Assembly (NCBI GenBank): GCA_023853785.1
Contig: JAJIRX010000006.1
Coordinates: 1-28,411 of the forward strand
Length of the DNA: 28,411 nucleotides
Source of the DNA: Psilocybe azurescens
Lineage: Eukaryota; Basidiomycota; Agaricomycetes; Agaricales; Agrocybaceae
Direction of reading: 5' to 3'
Position 1 is the stretch's first letter. Each line of letters begins with the position of its first letter. This document shows positions 11,360 through 21,326 of this stretch, one piece after another. A program made the position numbers and the translations under genes. Under the pieces are notes generated by a model. That model had not been told where the DNA came from. It saw only the letters and a list, made by a program, of their open reading frames with translations, and ran no database searches.

Positions 11360-13018
11360 ATGTCTGCCATCACCGACCTTCCAACGGAGCTTCTCTTGGA
11401 GATCACATCGCACTTCGACCACTCTAAAGACACAGCTCAAGCTTGTTTGGCTTCCACCTGCCAACAGTTCTATGGCCTCTTCATGCAAGAAGTGATAGCA
11501 TACCAGGCCAAGCAGCTTCAACTGTTGCTCGAACGATCTATGATCATTCCTTCCCTATACGTGGATTCTACCATTGAAATTCGCAAAGCTGACGACGGCT
11601 CACCCGAGCGCAACTTCTTTGATAGGCCGATTAGCGAACTTGCGATACGTGTCCCTCACATGACTGGCATCGAAGTTCGTAGCGTTCGATGCTTGATCTG
11701 TTGGTCCAAGCACCTTCGAAACGTGGAACTACTAGCTACCGAGCTTTGTAACCTCCGAGACTTGGCGGCCATTATAAACACTTGCGTTGGGAAAGCCGGC
11801 CTGAGCCTCAGAATAACCGGCAGCGTTAGTCAGGAACAGAGCCCTTTTATCTTTTCGTTCCACTCAAACGGTCTACCTATCCACGTTAAAGCAGATGTGG
11901 CGGACACTAGTGTTGCAGTAACCAAGCAAGGGAAGGGTTTCGACTTCCGGTCCTTCTTCCGCCGCCTCCTACGATTATTTCCAACTTCTACTTCTTCGAC
12001 TCCTCAACAGACCGCATCAGAAGTGAAAGAGTCTCCAATACTATCTATCACCGTCACGCGTCGCGAACCCAATTTTCGTATCAAGTTCTTGCCCCAGCCT
12101 GAATTTTCATCTTTATATATAGACGGCCCAATACCTCTCCATCAGTCCTTATATCCAATCACTCTCAATGCTCTGAACTCACCTATCACGAGTCTCACCC
12201 TTCATCGAATCTCTTTCACGCTATACGACTGGGCTCAAATTTTACCCTCGATCGCTATGCCCATGTTGAAGGACCTAGCTATTGGGAATCTCTTCATTGC
12301 CTTCCCAGATCTTTTGGCGTTTTTGGAGCGACATGAATCGATTGAAAATTTATTTCTGACCGACAACAACGTCATCGGCATCGCGAAACTACCTTCACAT
12401 TCTATCTTACCACGGCTTAGTACACTGGCTACCACCTCCGAATATCTCTTACCATTTCTTCAGTACAAAAAACTAGGCTATTTACCAGCGTTAGTGAATA
12501 TACGCATGAGTAACTCGAGAGGTGTCAGCGGCCCGTCCACGGCTCAGTACCCCTACCTGTACAACGATCTTCATCCGGTTTACGATTTGATATCCGGGGC
12601 ACAATTCACCAAACTGCAAGTTACTCTTGATGCCTTGAGACCCGGTGGCTTGGTTGACTGGCTGCTATATTCGACTCGCGCCGACCGGGATGGCAAAGCC
12701 ACTCATCATCTTGCAGGTGTCAAGACCTTAATCATAAACAGCCAGGATCTTTCTGTCTCTACAGAGTTGACCAAACAGCTAGAGGATTGGTCTATTACCG
12801 CAGACTTTCCTGGAGGCATTAGTCAATCGTATGATGGAAATCGGATTACCTTGTTGAAAATAATCGAGACACTCATATGGACAAAATGTGGGCAGTTGGA
12901 GATGCTAAAATTAGGTCTGTATTTATATGATCACATAGCCTTTACTCGACGTTATGCGAACTGACATATCTGTGTGTCAGGTGGAAAAAGTGGATTGAAA
13001 TCTAGACCTGTCGGATGA
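11360..13018 (+). CDS. F-box domain protein 2 of a tandem trio
   Basis: Predicted 530-residue F-box protein with exons 11360-12914 and 12981-13018. It opens with MSAITDLPTELLLEITSHFD, the standard F-box start, followed by CLASTCQQFYGLFMQEV. About residues 110-150 hold a block shared with gene 3 (VRSVRCLICWSKHLRNVELL, then NTCVGKAGLSLRITG). A basic, Ser/Thr-rich linker lies near residues 195-225. The C-terminal half has leucine-rich segments shared with gene 3: ITSLTLHRISF, AFPDLLAFLERHESIENL and VKTLIINSQDLSVSTELTKQ. The last intron (12915-12980) interrupts the codon after LKL, exactly where gene 3 has its last intron, and the small last exon adds a basic tail (GKSGLKSRPVG). The frame is intact. 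It probably acts in SCF-mediated protein turnover; the target is unknown. Confidence 0.8.
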
Positions 13019-13478
13019 CGACATGCCGGTAATTGAGGTGCTTAATATTACACGCACCGAGCGCCCAGCAAAGATAATCATCTAGGCTTTATTTACCCAA
13101 GTTCAAGATCATCTATTATACTCTAGTCTATTATGGCCTATTGCAGCTAATCGTAGAAATCTGGACGATTAATAATGCAAGCTACATCCAAGTAAAGGCT
13201 TAACGGGGTGACAATTCTATGATGTTCACGATAGTCATGCTCAAAGATGATAATGACTAGCAATAGTGTTGGTTTAGAGTTCATAGTACAAGTATACAAT
13301 CACCATTGCGATGGTGCCGGTCTCCGCCCATATGAACTTGTGCCCTATAAAAATGAAAACGATGCACAACAGGCGCTCAACTTCTTCAACCAGAACTACA
13401 ACAATCCTCCAGCCAGAATCGACCGCCTTTTCTTCCACCTAAGGCAGCACTTTATAGCTATCAACAACAAAATCATAA
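13019..13478 (+). promoter_or_regulatory. spacer with candidate promoter of F-box gene 3
   Basis: The 460-bp gap has a TATA-like CTATAAAAA at 13345-13353, about 125 bp before the chosen ATG of F-box gene 3. A plus-strand open frame that crosses this gap and enters gene 3 in another frame (13247-13621) is judged a shadow. Confidence 0.35.
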
Positions 13479-15467
13479 ATGATTGCAGTTACCGACCTTC
13501 CGACAGAAACACTCCTGGAGGTAGCATCGTGCATCGGCCCTCAGGACTCTATGGCCCTAGCCTACCTAGCGCTTACCTGCCGACGATTATACAGCATATA
13601 TATACAACAGGTGTTGGATGACCAGGCTGCCCAGCTCGAACATGTATTATTTCTTCGAAAGATCAAAACCACCCCGTCTGTAGATCACCAAGCCAGCAAC
13701 GGGCCCAAGCGCAACCTTTTCGACAGAGTGTATAACAAAATCGAGGTTTATGTAGAGACGATGACTTTAAACGAGATGCGTAGTGTACGATGCTTAATAT
13801 GCCGAGCCAAGGAGCTTCGGGATGTGGAGCTACTGGTCACCGAGAGCTCTAGCCTCAGAAACGTGGTGGAAGTTTTGGGCACCTGCATCGGAAGGACCAA
13901 CCTAAGGCTTAGAGTGACCACTATCCCCAGAAAAACCGGTATCACGGTGCGGCTCTTCCAGTCAAACATCACGCCCAATCAAATTACAGCTCTCACAGAA
14001 CCTACTTCGACCATTCATATTGCACGATCGGTGCGAGTTACAACGTCTGTTCAGATTAGCACCGCACCTCCCACTGCCCAAGCCACGCCTCCCATGCAAT
14101 CCACCACATACACTCAAGTTACGCCGCCCACTCAAGCCGCAACTTCTACTCAGGGTACATCGAATTTTCCAGATACAACCACTGCGATACCGATGAGAAG
14201 AATCTGGTCCTTTCTGCCACGCCGATTCCGAAGATCAAGACTGGCACGAACCACACCTTCGTCAAGCTCCCCGTCTTTGTCTAGTACATCGTCTTCAGAC
14301 TTGTCTTCCTCGACGCCATCGTTTATGAATGCCTCATCTTCGAGTGCATCAACCTCCAACCTCTCTTCTTCGCTTAACTCAACATCGTCTTCAAGCACAC
14401 CATCCTTGTCCCCATCCATCCCACCCAATTACATCCCAATCGAAATAAGAAATAATGCTTCAGGATCATCGATAGCGGGTTATGCTTCAGGGATATCGTA
14501 CTCTGGCGTACAGCACGAGCTCGCATTTTCCATTTCCTCTTTACCCAAACCGCAATTGTCGTCTCTTTTCATCGACGGCCGGATGCCCTTCCTTGGTATC
14601 ATCTATCCTGTGACTCTTAATGCACTAAACTCCCATATTACCAGCCTCTCACTGCATCGAATGTCTATCCCCCAGATGAATGGGCTCGAATCTTACCCAC
14701 GACTGCCTTACCAATGTTGAGAAACTTGACAATTGGTGGCCTTTCAATTGCCTTCCGAGACCTTGTAGCCTTTCTTGAACGCCACGAGTCAATTGAGACC
14801 CTCATTTTGCTTGAAAATCAGGCTATCGGTGCTGCAAACTTGCCCACATATCCTATTTTGCCGAAACTCACCTCACTTGCCGCGAGTTCGGACTACATTC
14901 TACCATTCCTGCATCACAAGAAGCTCGGAAATCTTCCTGCCTTACTGCGCTTGCGTATAATAAGCTATACCAGCACCGGGACAGACTACTCACTTTACCC
15001 TGTCTATGACTTACTGTCTGAAGATGTCTTGGGTAGGTTGGTCCTAGTTCTTGATAGCTTGGGCTCTAGTGGCTTAATCGATTGGCTCCTACACTCAAGC
15101 TCCTCGTCTGAACGGGATAATAAAGCACTTGGTTATCTCTATGGTGTAAAAACCTTGATCGTCAATAGTCATGATTTCTCGATCTCTCCAGAACTGACTA
15201 AAGAGTTGAAGGAATGGACGAGTAATTATCGTTTAAATACGTTCGAAGGTCAATTCCAAGGAGTTTATTGGCCTATTATTACGCCGGACGTCCGAGGAAT
15301 GACGGAGACCCTTATCTGGACGAAATGTGTGCGGTTGGAGACTTTGAAACTAGGTCGGTATCTTGGGTCCAACGCTAATTCAGCTCACATTGATAAACGA
15401 CTTCTAATTCATTACAGGCAGAAAACTGCGTCTCAGAACCAAGAAAGGTCGAGCGATTAACCATTAG
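13479..15467 (+). CDS. F-box domain protein 3 with Ser/Thr-rich insertion
   Basis: Closest relative of F-box gene 2. It starts MIAVTDLPTETLLEVASCIG and carries the shared blocks MRSVRCLICRAKELRDVELL, SLFIDGRMPF, SLSLHRMSIP, AFRDLVAFLERHESIETL and VKTLIVNSHDFSISPELTKE. Between residues about 190 and 315 it has an insertion absent from gene 2: first Thr/Pro/Gln-rich with repeated PTQA-like units, then a Ser-rich run (14250-14420). As given the frame breaks at the C-run 14669-14673; one more C would join SLHRMSIP to DEWARILPTTALPML, matching gene 2. So 13479-14720 and 14714 onward are one gene, about 641 residues. The last intron is 15354-15417, and the final exon adds the basic tail RKLRLRTKKGRAINH. 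Predicted SCF adaptor; target unknown. Confidence 0.78.
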
Positions 15468-15794
15468 GAATTAATACGACGAACGCATGAGTGTGATGTA
15501 ACTGTGAGTAAAAATATATGCTTTATGTGTCTGATAACTGCCAGACAAAATATCCTGACCTGTGCTATTAGTATCTACCAGACATAACGACATGTGGCCT
15601 GATGATTGACCGCCGAGTGGGTTCCCGGTACAGAAAAGGAGTACCCCATCCAAATGAATGTATTCAGCCAATACCAACGCAAATGTAGAAAAAATACCAG
15701 TATTTATCTATTTCCTGTCCAAGAAAAATAGTTGTTTGAGATTAGCTACGAGAGTCAGAGCTTCGGTATTCAATATTCAAGCTTCAAATTTTTA
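15468..15794. other. spacer between the F-box cluster and the secreted-protein array
   Basis: No gene seen. It ends where the first unit of the tandem array begins; from 15795 the sequence matches 18349 onward almost base for base, so the array boundary is sharp on this side. Confidence 0.5.
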
Positions 15795-16133
15795 CAGGGG
15801 ACGTTCAGGCCGTTCTACGCAACTCGGCTTCTGCTGCGACGGGGCTAGTTCCTGGCAGGTCAGATGGGCCGTACCTATAAGATAAATGTCTATTTTATGC
15901 TGTTTGGGAGGCAGCAGACTCTGTGCACAGGCTTTGTCAACTGAGAGGTGTGGAACAGTGCAAACGACAACATCAGACTGTGCTCTGCAATGCATTCCGT
16001 TACTACAACAAGAACGCCATTTCCACTGTGCTAGAGCTAAAATATATGTACGATTTTCTTTATTTTATTCTCTTCATGCATCCTTTCCTTTCACATCGAT
16101 CCCTAACTTTACCCGAGGTGCTTCTTGAATCGT

Positions 16134-16531
16134 TTACTGGCAGCCAATACCGGTGCCGGTAGTAGAACCCCAGCCCTAAATACAAGTTATCGCAGTTAGT
16201 TAGTAACTTTGAATGGCAGGGAAGATGTAATCACGTACGAGGCGAACACAACAAGATCGGAATTGGCCTGAGAAGGGACAATCGCCAGTGGAATCAAAGC
16301 GGCAATTTACTTCACAGATAATAAACAAAGATGAGATTACAAATCATGATCAATGTCATATATCCATGGCTGCTCACTGCCAACGTTTCCTGCGGGTCGG
16401 ACGCCTGGAACGACAGCATCGCAGCAGACTTGCCTGCATGCGGCGGCATCCGAGGCGTCGGTCGCATTGGCCGCAAAGACCATGAACGGAAGAGTCGCGA
16501 GGACGAGATCGATGGCAGAGATGAACTTCAT
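16134..16531 (-). CDS. small secreted eight-cysteine protein, copy A (intact)
   Basis: Predicted 88-residue secreted protein. Exons on the minus strand are 16531-16378, 16309-16239 and 16175-16134, joined by introns of 68 and 63 bp with GT-AG ends; the phases fit and give one open frame. Residues 1-22 form a signal peptide (MKFISAIDLVLATLPFMVFA). Mature cysteines follow C-x3-CC-x16-C-x7-C-x8-CC-x14-C-x1, ending GTGIGCQ. The order C, CC, C, C, CC, C and the terminal glycine-cysteine recall hydrophobins, but the chain is shorter, and the spacings after C1 and C4 are far below class I or II norms. It is therefore called hydrophobin-like only. A secreted effector-like or cell-wall peptide is the other option. 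It is nearly identical to copy B except in exon 2. Confidence 0.82.
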
Positions 16532-16600
16532 TTCGAGTGTGCTTGAGGGTTTTCAAATTCAGGAAAGATGACTTGTTAGGTACTGCCAATACCACCCTCA

Positions 16601-16606
16601 TTTATA
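16601..16606 (-). promoter_or_regulatory. TATA box of copy A
   Basis: TATAAA on the minus strand, 75 bp before the start codon. The same spacing (75-78 bp) holds for copies B, C, D and G, which supports both the element and the chosen starts. Confidence 0.65.
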
Positions 16607-16689
16607 CACCTCGCATAAGCCTATTTAGGGCACCAGTATTCCAAATTTGGACTATGCTGTTATGTACATTCGTCCTGTCGCTTCGCCGT

Positions 16690-17790
16690 GTTAGGGTGGC
16701 ATCGAGTTAATCTAAACTAGTTCTGGTACATTCTGTGGCGTGGATGATTTTTGGATGCACAATTTAGGCAACAATATTGTGTCAAATTGGTCTATGGAAC
16801 AGGCTCGTGCACTCCTTAAACGTCGATGTCGGTGTTTGGAAGCTGGTAAATTCTAAAGGTCGGACAAATGTGACGGGCGGCTACAACAATGAGCACATCT
16901 TTGACGTACTGAGGGTTCTCGGGATCCGATTAGAGCTATGAAATCAAGGTTCTAGGCTTCAGCAGGCCTGAATACTCGAAAGCGATCAAGAAGATGGAGA
17001 TATTTCAGGCAAATGCAACTTGGTTGGACACTGGTGTGACAGAAGTGACTATGGTGACTGCGAGAGCAGCGATAGTTTCGTTCTCCCACACAGGTAAAGT
17101 ATGGGTAGTGAAGCTTTAGCTAGTATAGACAGGTATAAGAGCTGGTTATTCACTCGGGGAATTGTAGCTACTACAAGGGCTGTATTTATACTGTAAAGCA
17201 GTGTTCTAGAACTAAGTAAAAGGGTTTGTGGCTAAAGCCAATAAATAAAAGATCATGTGGTCTTGGAGTAAATGAGGAACAGTTTCAAGGATAAGGGACA
17301 GAGAATGAAAGGGACGAGATCGTGTATCAGGAGACTGAACGAAGTGAAGTCGAAATAAGAAGATAAGATAAAAAGATGACAATCAACGTGTGAGAAGTGT
17401 ACCGGATCGTATCAGCTATTAATAGACCAAGTAAGAATACGTCAAGTGAGCTCACCTGACTGTAGATTTGGCCTCTCTCCGTCCAGGAGCACAGATGATG
17501 GGAATTAGGAAGCACTGGACCTAAATTTTCAAGTAAAAAAACGATAATGATGAGCCGAGGAGCTATGGAAGACTTGTCAAATTTTGGGGTGATTCGAACC
17601 AGAGAAAGCCCTACAGCTTGGTGCACAGTTGAATTACAAGACTGCATACAATTTGTCACGTAGTTTCGATGAATGAGAAGCCACTGGATGATCGGCGAAG
17701 CATTATCTGGGATTTCAATGTGAGTGTGAACATACGGATGAACATGGTGGTGATACCGCCTATATAAGCAAAGAGATCGTATAGGCATTC
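16690..17790. repeat. upstream flank of unit A with a 0.36-kb insertion
   Basis: The flank matches 19236-20030 (unit B) and 22870-23620 (unit C). About 17031-17395 has no counterpart in either, so it is an insertion here or was lost twice elsewhere; no terminal repeats or target duplication were evident. The minus-strand frame 17327-17788 (hydrophobic stretches, SSHHLCSW-like motif in variants) is partly shared with unit C (23168-23569), but its frame is not kept in unit B, so no gene is called. Confidence 0.6.
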
Positions 17791-17910
17791 ATTATGGCCA
17801 CTGTGGCAATGGATATTTGCAATAAGAACACAGCTATTTCGGTAATTTTGGAACCAAGATACATGCACGGTTTTCTTATTTTTATCTCCTTGCACCTACA
17901 TCTACACAAG

Positions 17911-18048
17911 TGGGTCGGACGCCAGTAACGGCGGCATTGCAGAAAAATGATGTGCAGTCAACGGCATTGGAATTAACATCAGTATTGACAGCAGCGGCCA
18001 CGTAGGTCGCCTGGAGGAAGACAAAAATGATATTAATAGAAATCCCAT
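17911..18048 (-). pseudogene. secreted eight-cysteine protein, copy F (exon 1 remnant)
   Basis: Only the exon 1 counterpart remains. One frame still reads VNSNAVDCTSF, then FCNAAVTGVRPT, equal to the segment around the first three cysteines of intact copies, but the second cysteine of the CC pair region reads F. The initiation codon is out of phase with this frame. The 3' flank (17790-17900) joins directly to exon 1, so introns 1 and 2 and exons 2 and 3 have been deleted. It is closest to copy E. Confidence 0.7.
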
Positions 18049-18348
18049 AGATGTGCTTCGTTGAAGGAGAGACACATTTTGGCTATATAGAATAATCAAA
18101 TCTCAGAACATGAATCATGATTAGCAACAGATCAATCAGACATACAATAGGCTATAAAATTGAAATTGAAGAGCGCTGCCCAAGTTAACTTGAGTTATGA
18201 TTGTTTGGATGAATTGATAAAATGCCCCAGGTAATTTTGAGGACTCCAAGCTGAAAAATTTTCCCTTTACATTTTCACTCCACACCCAGTGTGGAGTTAT
18301 AGGTTTCAAGTTCCCGGCATGGTGCACTTTGTATGCTCGGTTTCAGGA
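18049..18348. other. spacer before unit B
   Basis: Bases 18061-18130 match 22094-22160 upstream of copy E, so this is the remaining upstream flank of unit F. The rest is unique. It includes a perfect hairpin, an 8-bp stem CTCCACAC / GTGTGGAG with a 3-nt loop at 18278-18296. No gene is supported. Confidence 0.5.
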
Positions 18349-18687
18349 CAGGGGACGTTCAGGCCGTTCTACGCAACTCGGCTTCTGCTGCGACGGGGCT
18401 AGTTCCTGGCAGGTCAGATGGGCCGTACCTATAAGATAAATGTCTATTTTATGCTGTTTGGGAGGCAGCACACTCTGCGCACAGGCTTTGTCAACTGAGA
18501 GGTGTACAACAGTGCAAACGACAACATCAGACTGTGCTCTACAATGCATTCCCTTACTACAACAAGAACACCACTTCCACTGTGCTAGAGCTAAAATATA
18601 TGTACGATTTTCTTTATTTTATTCTCTTCATGCATCCTTTCCTTTCACATCGATCCCTAACTTTACCCGAGGTGCTTCTTGAATCGT

Positions 18688-19084
18688 TTACTGGCAGCCA
18701 ATACCGGTGCCGGTAGTAGCACCAAGGGCTAAATACAAGTCATCGCAGTTATTTAGTAACTTTGAATAGCAGGGAAGATGTAATCACGTACGAGGCGAAC
18801 ACAACAGGCTCGGACTTGGCCTGTGAAGCCACAATCACCAGTGGAATCAAAGTGGCAGTTTACTTTGCAGAGAATAGACGAAGATGAGATTTAAAATTAG
18901 GATCAATGTCATATTGTTATTGCTGCTCACTGCCAACGTTTCCTGCGGGTCGGACGCCTGGAACGACAGCATCGCAGCAGACTTGCCTGCATGCGGCGGC
19001 ATCCGAGGCGTCGGTCGCATTGGCCGCAAAGACCATGAATGGAAGAGTCGCGAGGACAAGAGCGATAGCAGAGATGAACTTCAT
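18688..19084 (-). CDS. small secreted eight-cysteine protein, copy B (probably functional)
   Basis: Same gene plan as copy A. Exon 1 is 19084-18931 and differs from copy A by one residue (Ala for Asp at position 8). Exon 2 is 18862-18792 and reads INCHFDSTGDCGFTGQVRAC, with five replacements against copy A in 24 residues, all cysteines kept. Exon 3 (18728-18688) is one base shorter than in copy A, so the usual GTACGT donor gives a frameshift. Splicing four bases later, at GTGATT, restores the frame and gives CCVRLVPLGATTGTGIGCQ, 89 residues in all with the eighth cysteine in place. Either the donor has moved or a base is missing near 18729. The signal peptide and the processing site are unchanged from copy A. 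Confidence 0.72.
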
Positions 19085-19153
19085 TTCGAGTGTGCTTGAG
19101 TGTTTTCAAATTCAGGAAAGATGACTTGTTAGGTACTGCCAATACCACCCTCA

Positions 19154-19161
19154 TTTTTATA
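19154..19161 (-). promoter_or_regulatory. TATA box of copy B
   Basis: TATAAAAA on the minus strand, 77 bp before the start. The surrounding bases are the same as in copy C and differ slightly from copy A. Confidence 0.65.
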
Positions 19162-19235
19162 CCTCGCATAAGCCTATTTAGGGCACCAGTATTCCAAATT
19201 TGGACTATGCTGTTATGTACATTCGTCCTGTCGCT

Positions 19236-20030
19236 CAGGTACATACTGTTCGCCGTGTTCGGGTGTCACCGAGTTAATTTAAACAAATTCTGGCACATTC
19301 TGTGGTGTGGACAATGTTTGGATGCACATTTTAGGCAACAATATTGTGCCAAATTGGCGTATGCAACAAGCTCGTGCACTCTTAAACGTCGATGCCGGTG
19401 TTTGGACGCTGGTAAATCCCAAAAGTCGGACAAATGTGACACCGACTACAACAATGAGCACATCTTTGACGTACTGAGGGTTCTAGGGATCCGATTAGAG
19501 CTATGAAATCAAGGTTCTGGGCTTCGGCAGACCTGAATACTCGAAGGCGATCAAGAAGATGGAGATATTTCAGGCGAATGGAGTTCAGGTTAGACATTGG
19601 GAAGGATTGAAAAAACATATGAGAACATATCAGCCATTAATAGACCGAGTAAGAATACTTCAAGTGAGCTCACCTGACTGTATATTTGGCGTCCCTCCGT
19701 CCAGGAACACAGATGATGCGAATTAGGAAGCATTTGACCTGAATTCTCAAGTAACAAAATGACAAGGATGAGCCGAGGAGCTATGGAAGACTTGTCGAAT
19801 TTTTGGGGTGGTTCGAACCAGAGAAAACCCTACAGCTTGGTGCGCAGTTGGACTACAAGACTGCATACACATTTTCACGTAGTTTCGGTGAATGAGAAGC
19901 CGCTAAATGATCAGCGAAGCATTTTAATATGGGTGTGAACATGGCGATGAATGTGGTGGTGATGCCACCTATGTGAGCAAAGAGATCGTATAGGCATTCA
20001 TTAAACACGCATTCGGGGCTCTTCGGAACG
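19236..20030. repeat. upstream flank of unit B
   Basis: Matches 16690-17790 minus its insertion, and 22870-23620. Open frames here on both strands (for example 19090-19506 plus and 19382-19618 minus) are not kept in the other copies, so no coding function is called. Confidence 0.6.
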
Positions 20031-20194
20031 TACAATGGTCATGTTAACTGAGAAAATATGACAGCGGCAGCACTGAACTTGGCCGCTGTGGTAATGGATA
20101 TTTGCAACAAGAACACGGTTATTTCGGCAATTTTGGAACCAAGATACATGCGTGGTTTTCTTATTTTTATCTCTTCCCACCAACATCGGCACGA

Positions 20195-20216
20195 GTTTGA
20201 TTATGATTTTGATTTG
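20195..20216. repeat. TTTTGA-type simple repeat, unit D
   Basis: Short imperfect run of GATTTT-like hexamers in the 3' flank of copy D. The same motif occurs at the equivalent place beside copies E and G but not A, B or C. Confidence 0.55.
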
Positions 20217-20238
20217 AGCCCTGTACTTCTCGAAATGC

Positions 20239-20629
20239 TCAATCGCAGCCAACGCCAGTGCCGATATTGGCACCGACGGGGGTCTGAGCTTGGACATTAG
20301 CATTCATTGGAAGGCAAGGATAGAAGATTCACATACGAGGCCAGTACAGCAAGCTTCGACTTGGGCTGAGAAGGCACAATCAAAACCCCAAAAGAGCAGT
20401 TGACTTTGCAAAGACAGACAAATAATCAGTTTGTATAATGATTCTGAGTATAAATTCAAGGCTAATCACTGCCAACATTTCCTGGTGTAGGTCTGACGCT
20501 TTGGACAACGGCATCGCAGCAAAATGGCAAGCACTGAGAAGCAGCAACCGCACCGGTAGCGGCCGCATCAACCATGATTGGGAGGATCGCCTGGAAGAAG
20601 ACGATAGCAATGGCAGAGATGAGCTTCAT
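20239..20629 (-). CDS. small secreted eight-cysteine protein, copy D (one 1-nt lesion)
   Basis: Exons on the minus strand are 20629-20470, 20403-20337 and 20283-20239, with introns of 66 and 53 bp. Exon 1 encodes a signal peptide (MKLISAIAIVFFQAILPIMV) and the first cysteines in SQCLPFCCDAVV. Exon 3 ends GTGVGCD. Exon 2 is one base short in a region of consecutive homopolymers (20381-20395, CAAAACCCCAAAAG). With that base restored the frame gives FDCAFSAQVEACC and all eight cysteines, about 90 residues. Because the same kind of loss occurs in essential genes in this window, this copy may well be functional. It belongs to the D/E/F/G subfamily and has a longer N-terminal mature segment than A or B. 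Confidence 0.6.
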
Positions 20630-20697
20630 TGCGAATATGCTTGTGGGGTTTCTTAAAGAAAGGTGACTTTCTGGTATACCATTGCCAGTATTCTCCG

Positions 20698-20706
20698 TAT
20701 TATATA
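20698..20706 (-). promoter_or_regulatory. TATA box of copy D
   Basis: TATATAATA on the minus strand, 77 bp before the start, the same spacing as in the other copies. Confidence 0.55.
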
Positions 20707-21180
20707 CGTTGCCTAAGCCTCTTTTAGAGCAACAGGGAGCTCAAGTTTTGGACTAAGTCGATGCGCATAACCTCCTATCGTTCCACTGGGTCCACTTTCT
20801 GGATGGCCTACTAGTCCGGAGTTAATGAAAACTAGTGTCGTATATCCTGTCATGCAAACATTCATTGTGAGGTGCGGTCGATTGGATTCTCCACACTTAT
20901 ATCAATCAATGCCAGAGACTAATAAATTCAGTAATAGTAAGTACTTATCTCAATAAATGCGGTTGACTTGGTCTTGAACAATGGTGACGAAGATTGCAGG
21001 GATATTCCAAAGGTCGGCGAATGTGAGGACCCAAATCCAATTCTCATCGAAACATGGAACGAATCGTTGGCATTATACTAGAGGTTCTGGACTAATATTT
21101 ATGTTGAATGAAATAGTGTTGAGCTCTGCTTCTCGGTGCCAGAAGGAAATACAGAAGCTTGGTTTTGGATCTAGGTGATA
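20707..21180. repeat. upstream flank of unit D
   Basis: A stretch around 20980-21060 (reading GTCGGCGAATGTGAGGACCC) has a counterpart at about 24560-24590 in unit G, and the end near 21180 resembles 25025. On the minus strand both hold a short frame with VLTFADLWNIP- or VLIFADFYSGI-like residues. This hints at the ruins of a second gene, but nothing long enough to name was found. Confidence 0.45.
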
Positions 21181-21282
21181 GTCCGAACCCATTATTTCAT
21201 GCATTCGTAATCAACTCTGTTTCGACGACATGGGTGAACCCTGCAAATCTTTGCCTATACGTGCTTTCATTCCAGCCCAGTA

Positions 21283-21305
21283 TTTGATTTTGATTTTGAT
21301 TTTTC
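21283..21305. repeat. TTTTGA-type simple repeat, unit E
   Basis: Three to four GATTTT hexamers in the 3' flank of copy E. Confidence 0.65.
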
Positions 21306-21326
21306 AGTATGTGCTTTTCGGGCCCT

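Larger units (their letters stand above)
15795..16680. repeat. recent duplication, copy 1 (partner 18349-19235)
   Basis: The sequence matches 18349-19235 with few differences: about 8 in the first 340 bases by eye, 4 in the 154-bp exon 1. It spans the 3' flank, the whole secreted-protein gene and its promoter. Identity falls locally across intron 1 and exon 2 of the gene. A 17-bp or so stretch containing CAGGTACATACTG, present in the other two copies, is missing here near 16681. Confidence 0.9.
18349..19235. repeat. recent duplication, copy 2 (partner 15795-16680)
   Basis: Near-identical to 15795-16680 over the 3' flank, exon 3, intron 2, exon 1 and promoter. Divergence is concentrated between about 18792 and 18930, which is exon 2 and intron 1. 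Confidence 0.9.

Noticed and set aside
13247..13621. Plus-strand 124-codon frame before and inside F-box gene 3
   Set aside because: It overlaps the well-supported F-box start in another frame and has no homology to the sister genes.
16134..16531. Calling the secreted proteins true hydrophobins
   Set aside because: Cysteine order agrees, but spacing and length fit neither class I nor class II, and the long hydrophobic loops are missing.
17585..17600. GATTCGAACC, resembling a tRNA T-loop
   Set aside because: It is part of the repeated array flank and lacks the rest of a tRNA; the equivalent in unit B at 19805 is likewise alone.
17327..17788. Minus-strand 153-codon frame in the flank of unit A, similar to 23168-23569
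   Set aside because: The sequence is repeated in unit B but there the frame is interrupted, and the frame in unit A runs into a segment unique to that unit. Open-frame conservation fails, so no gene is called.
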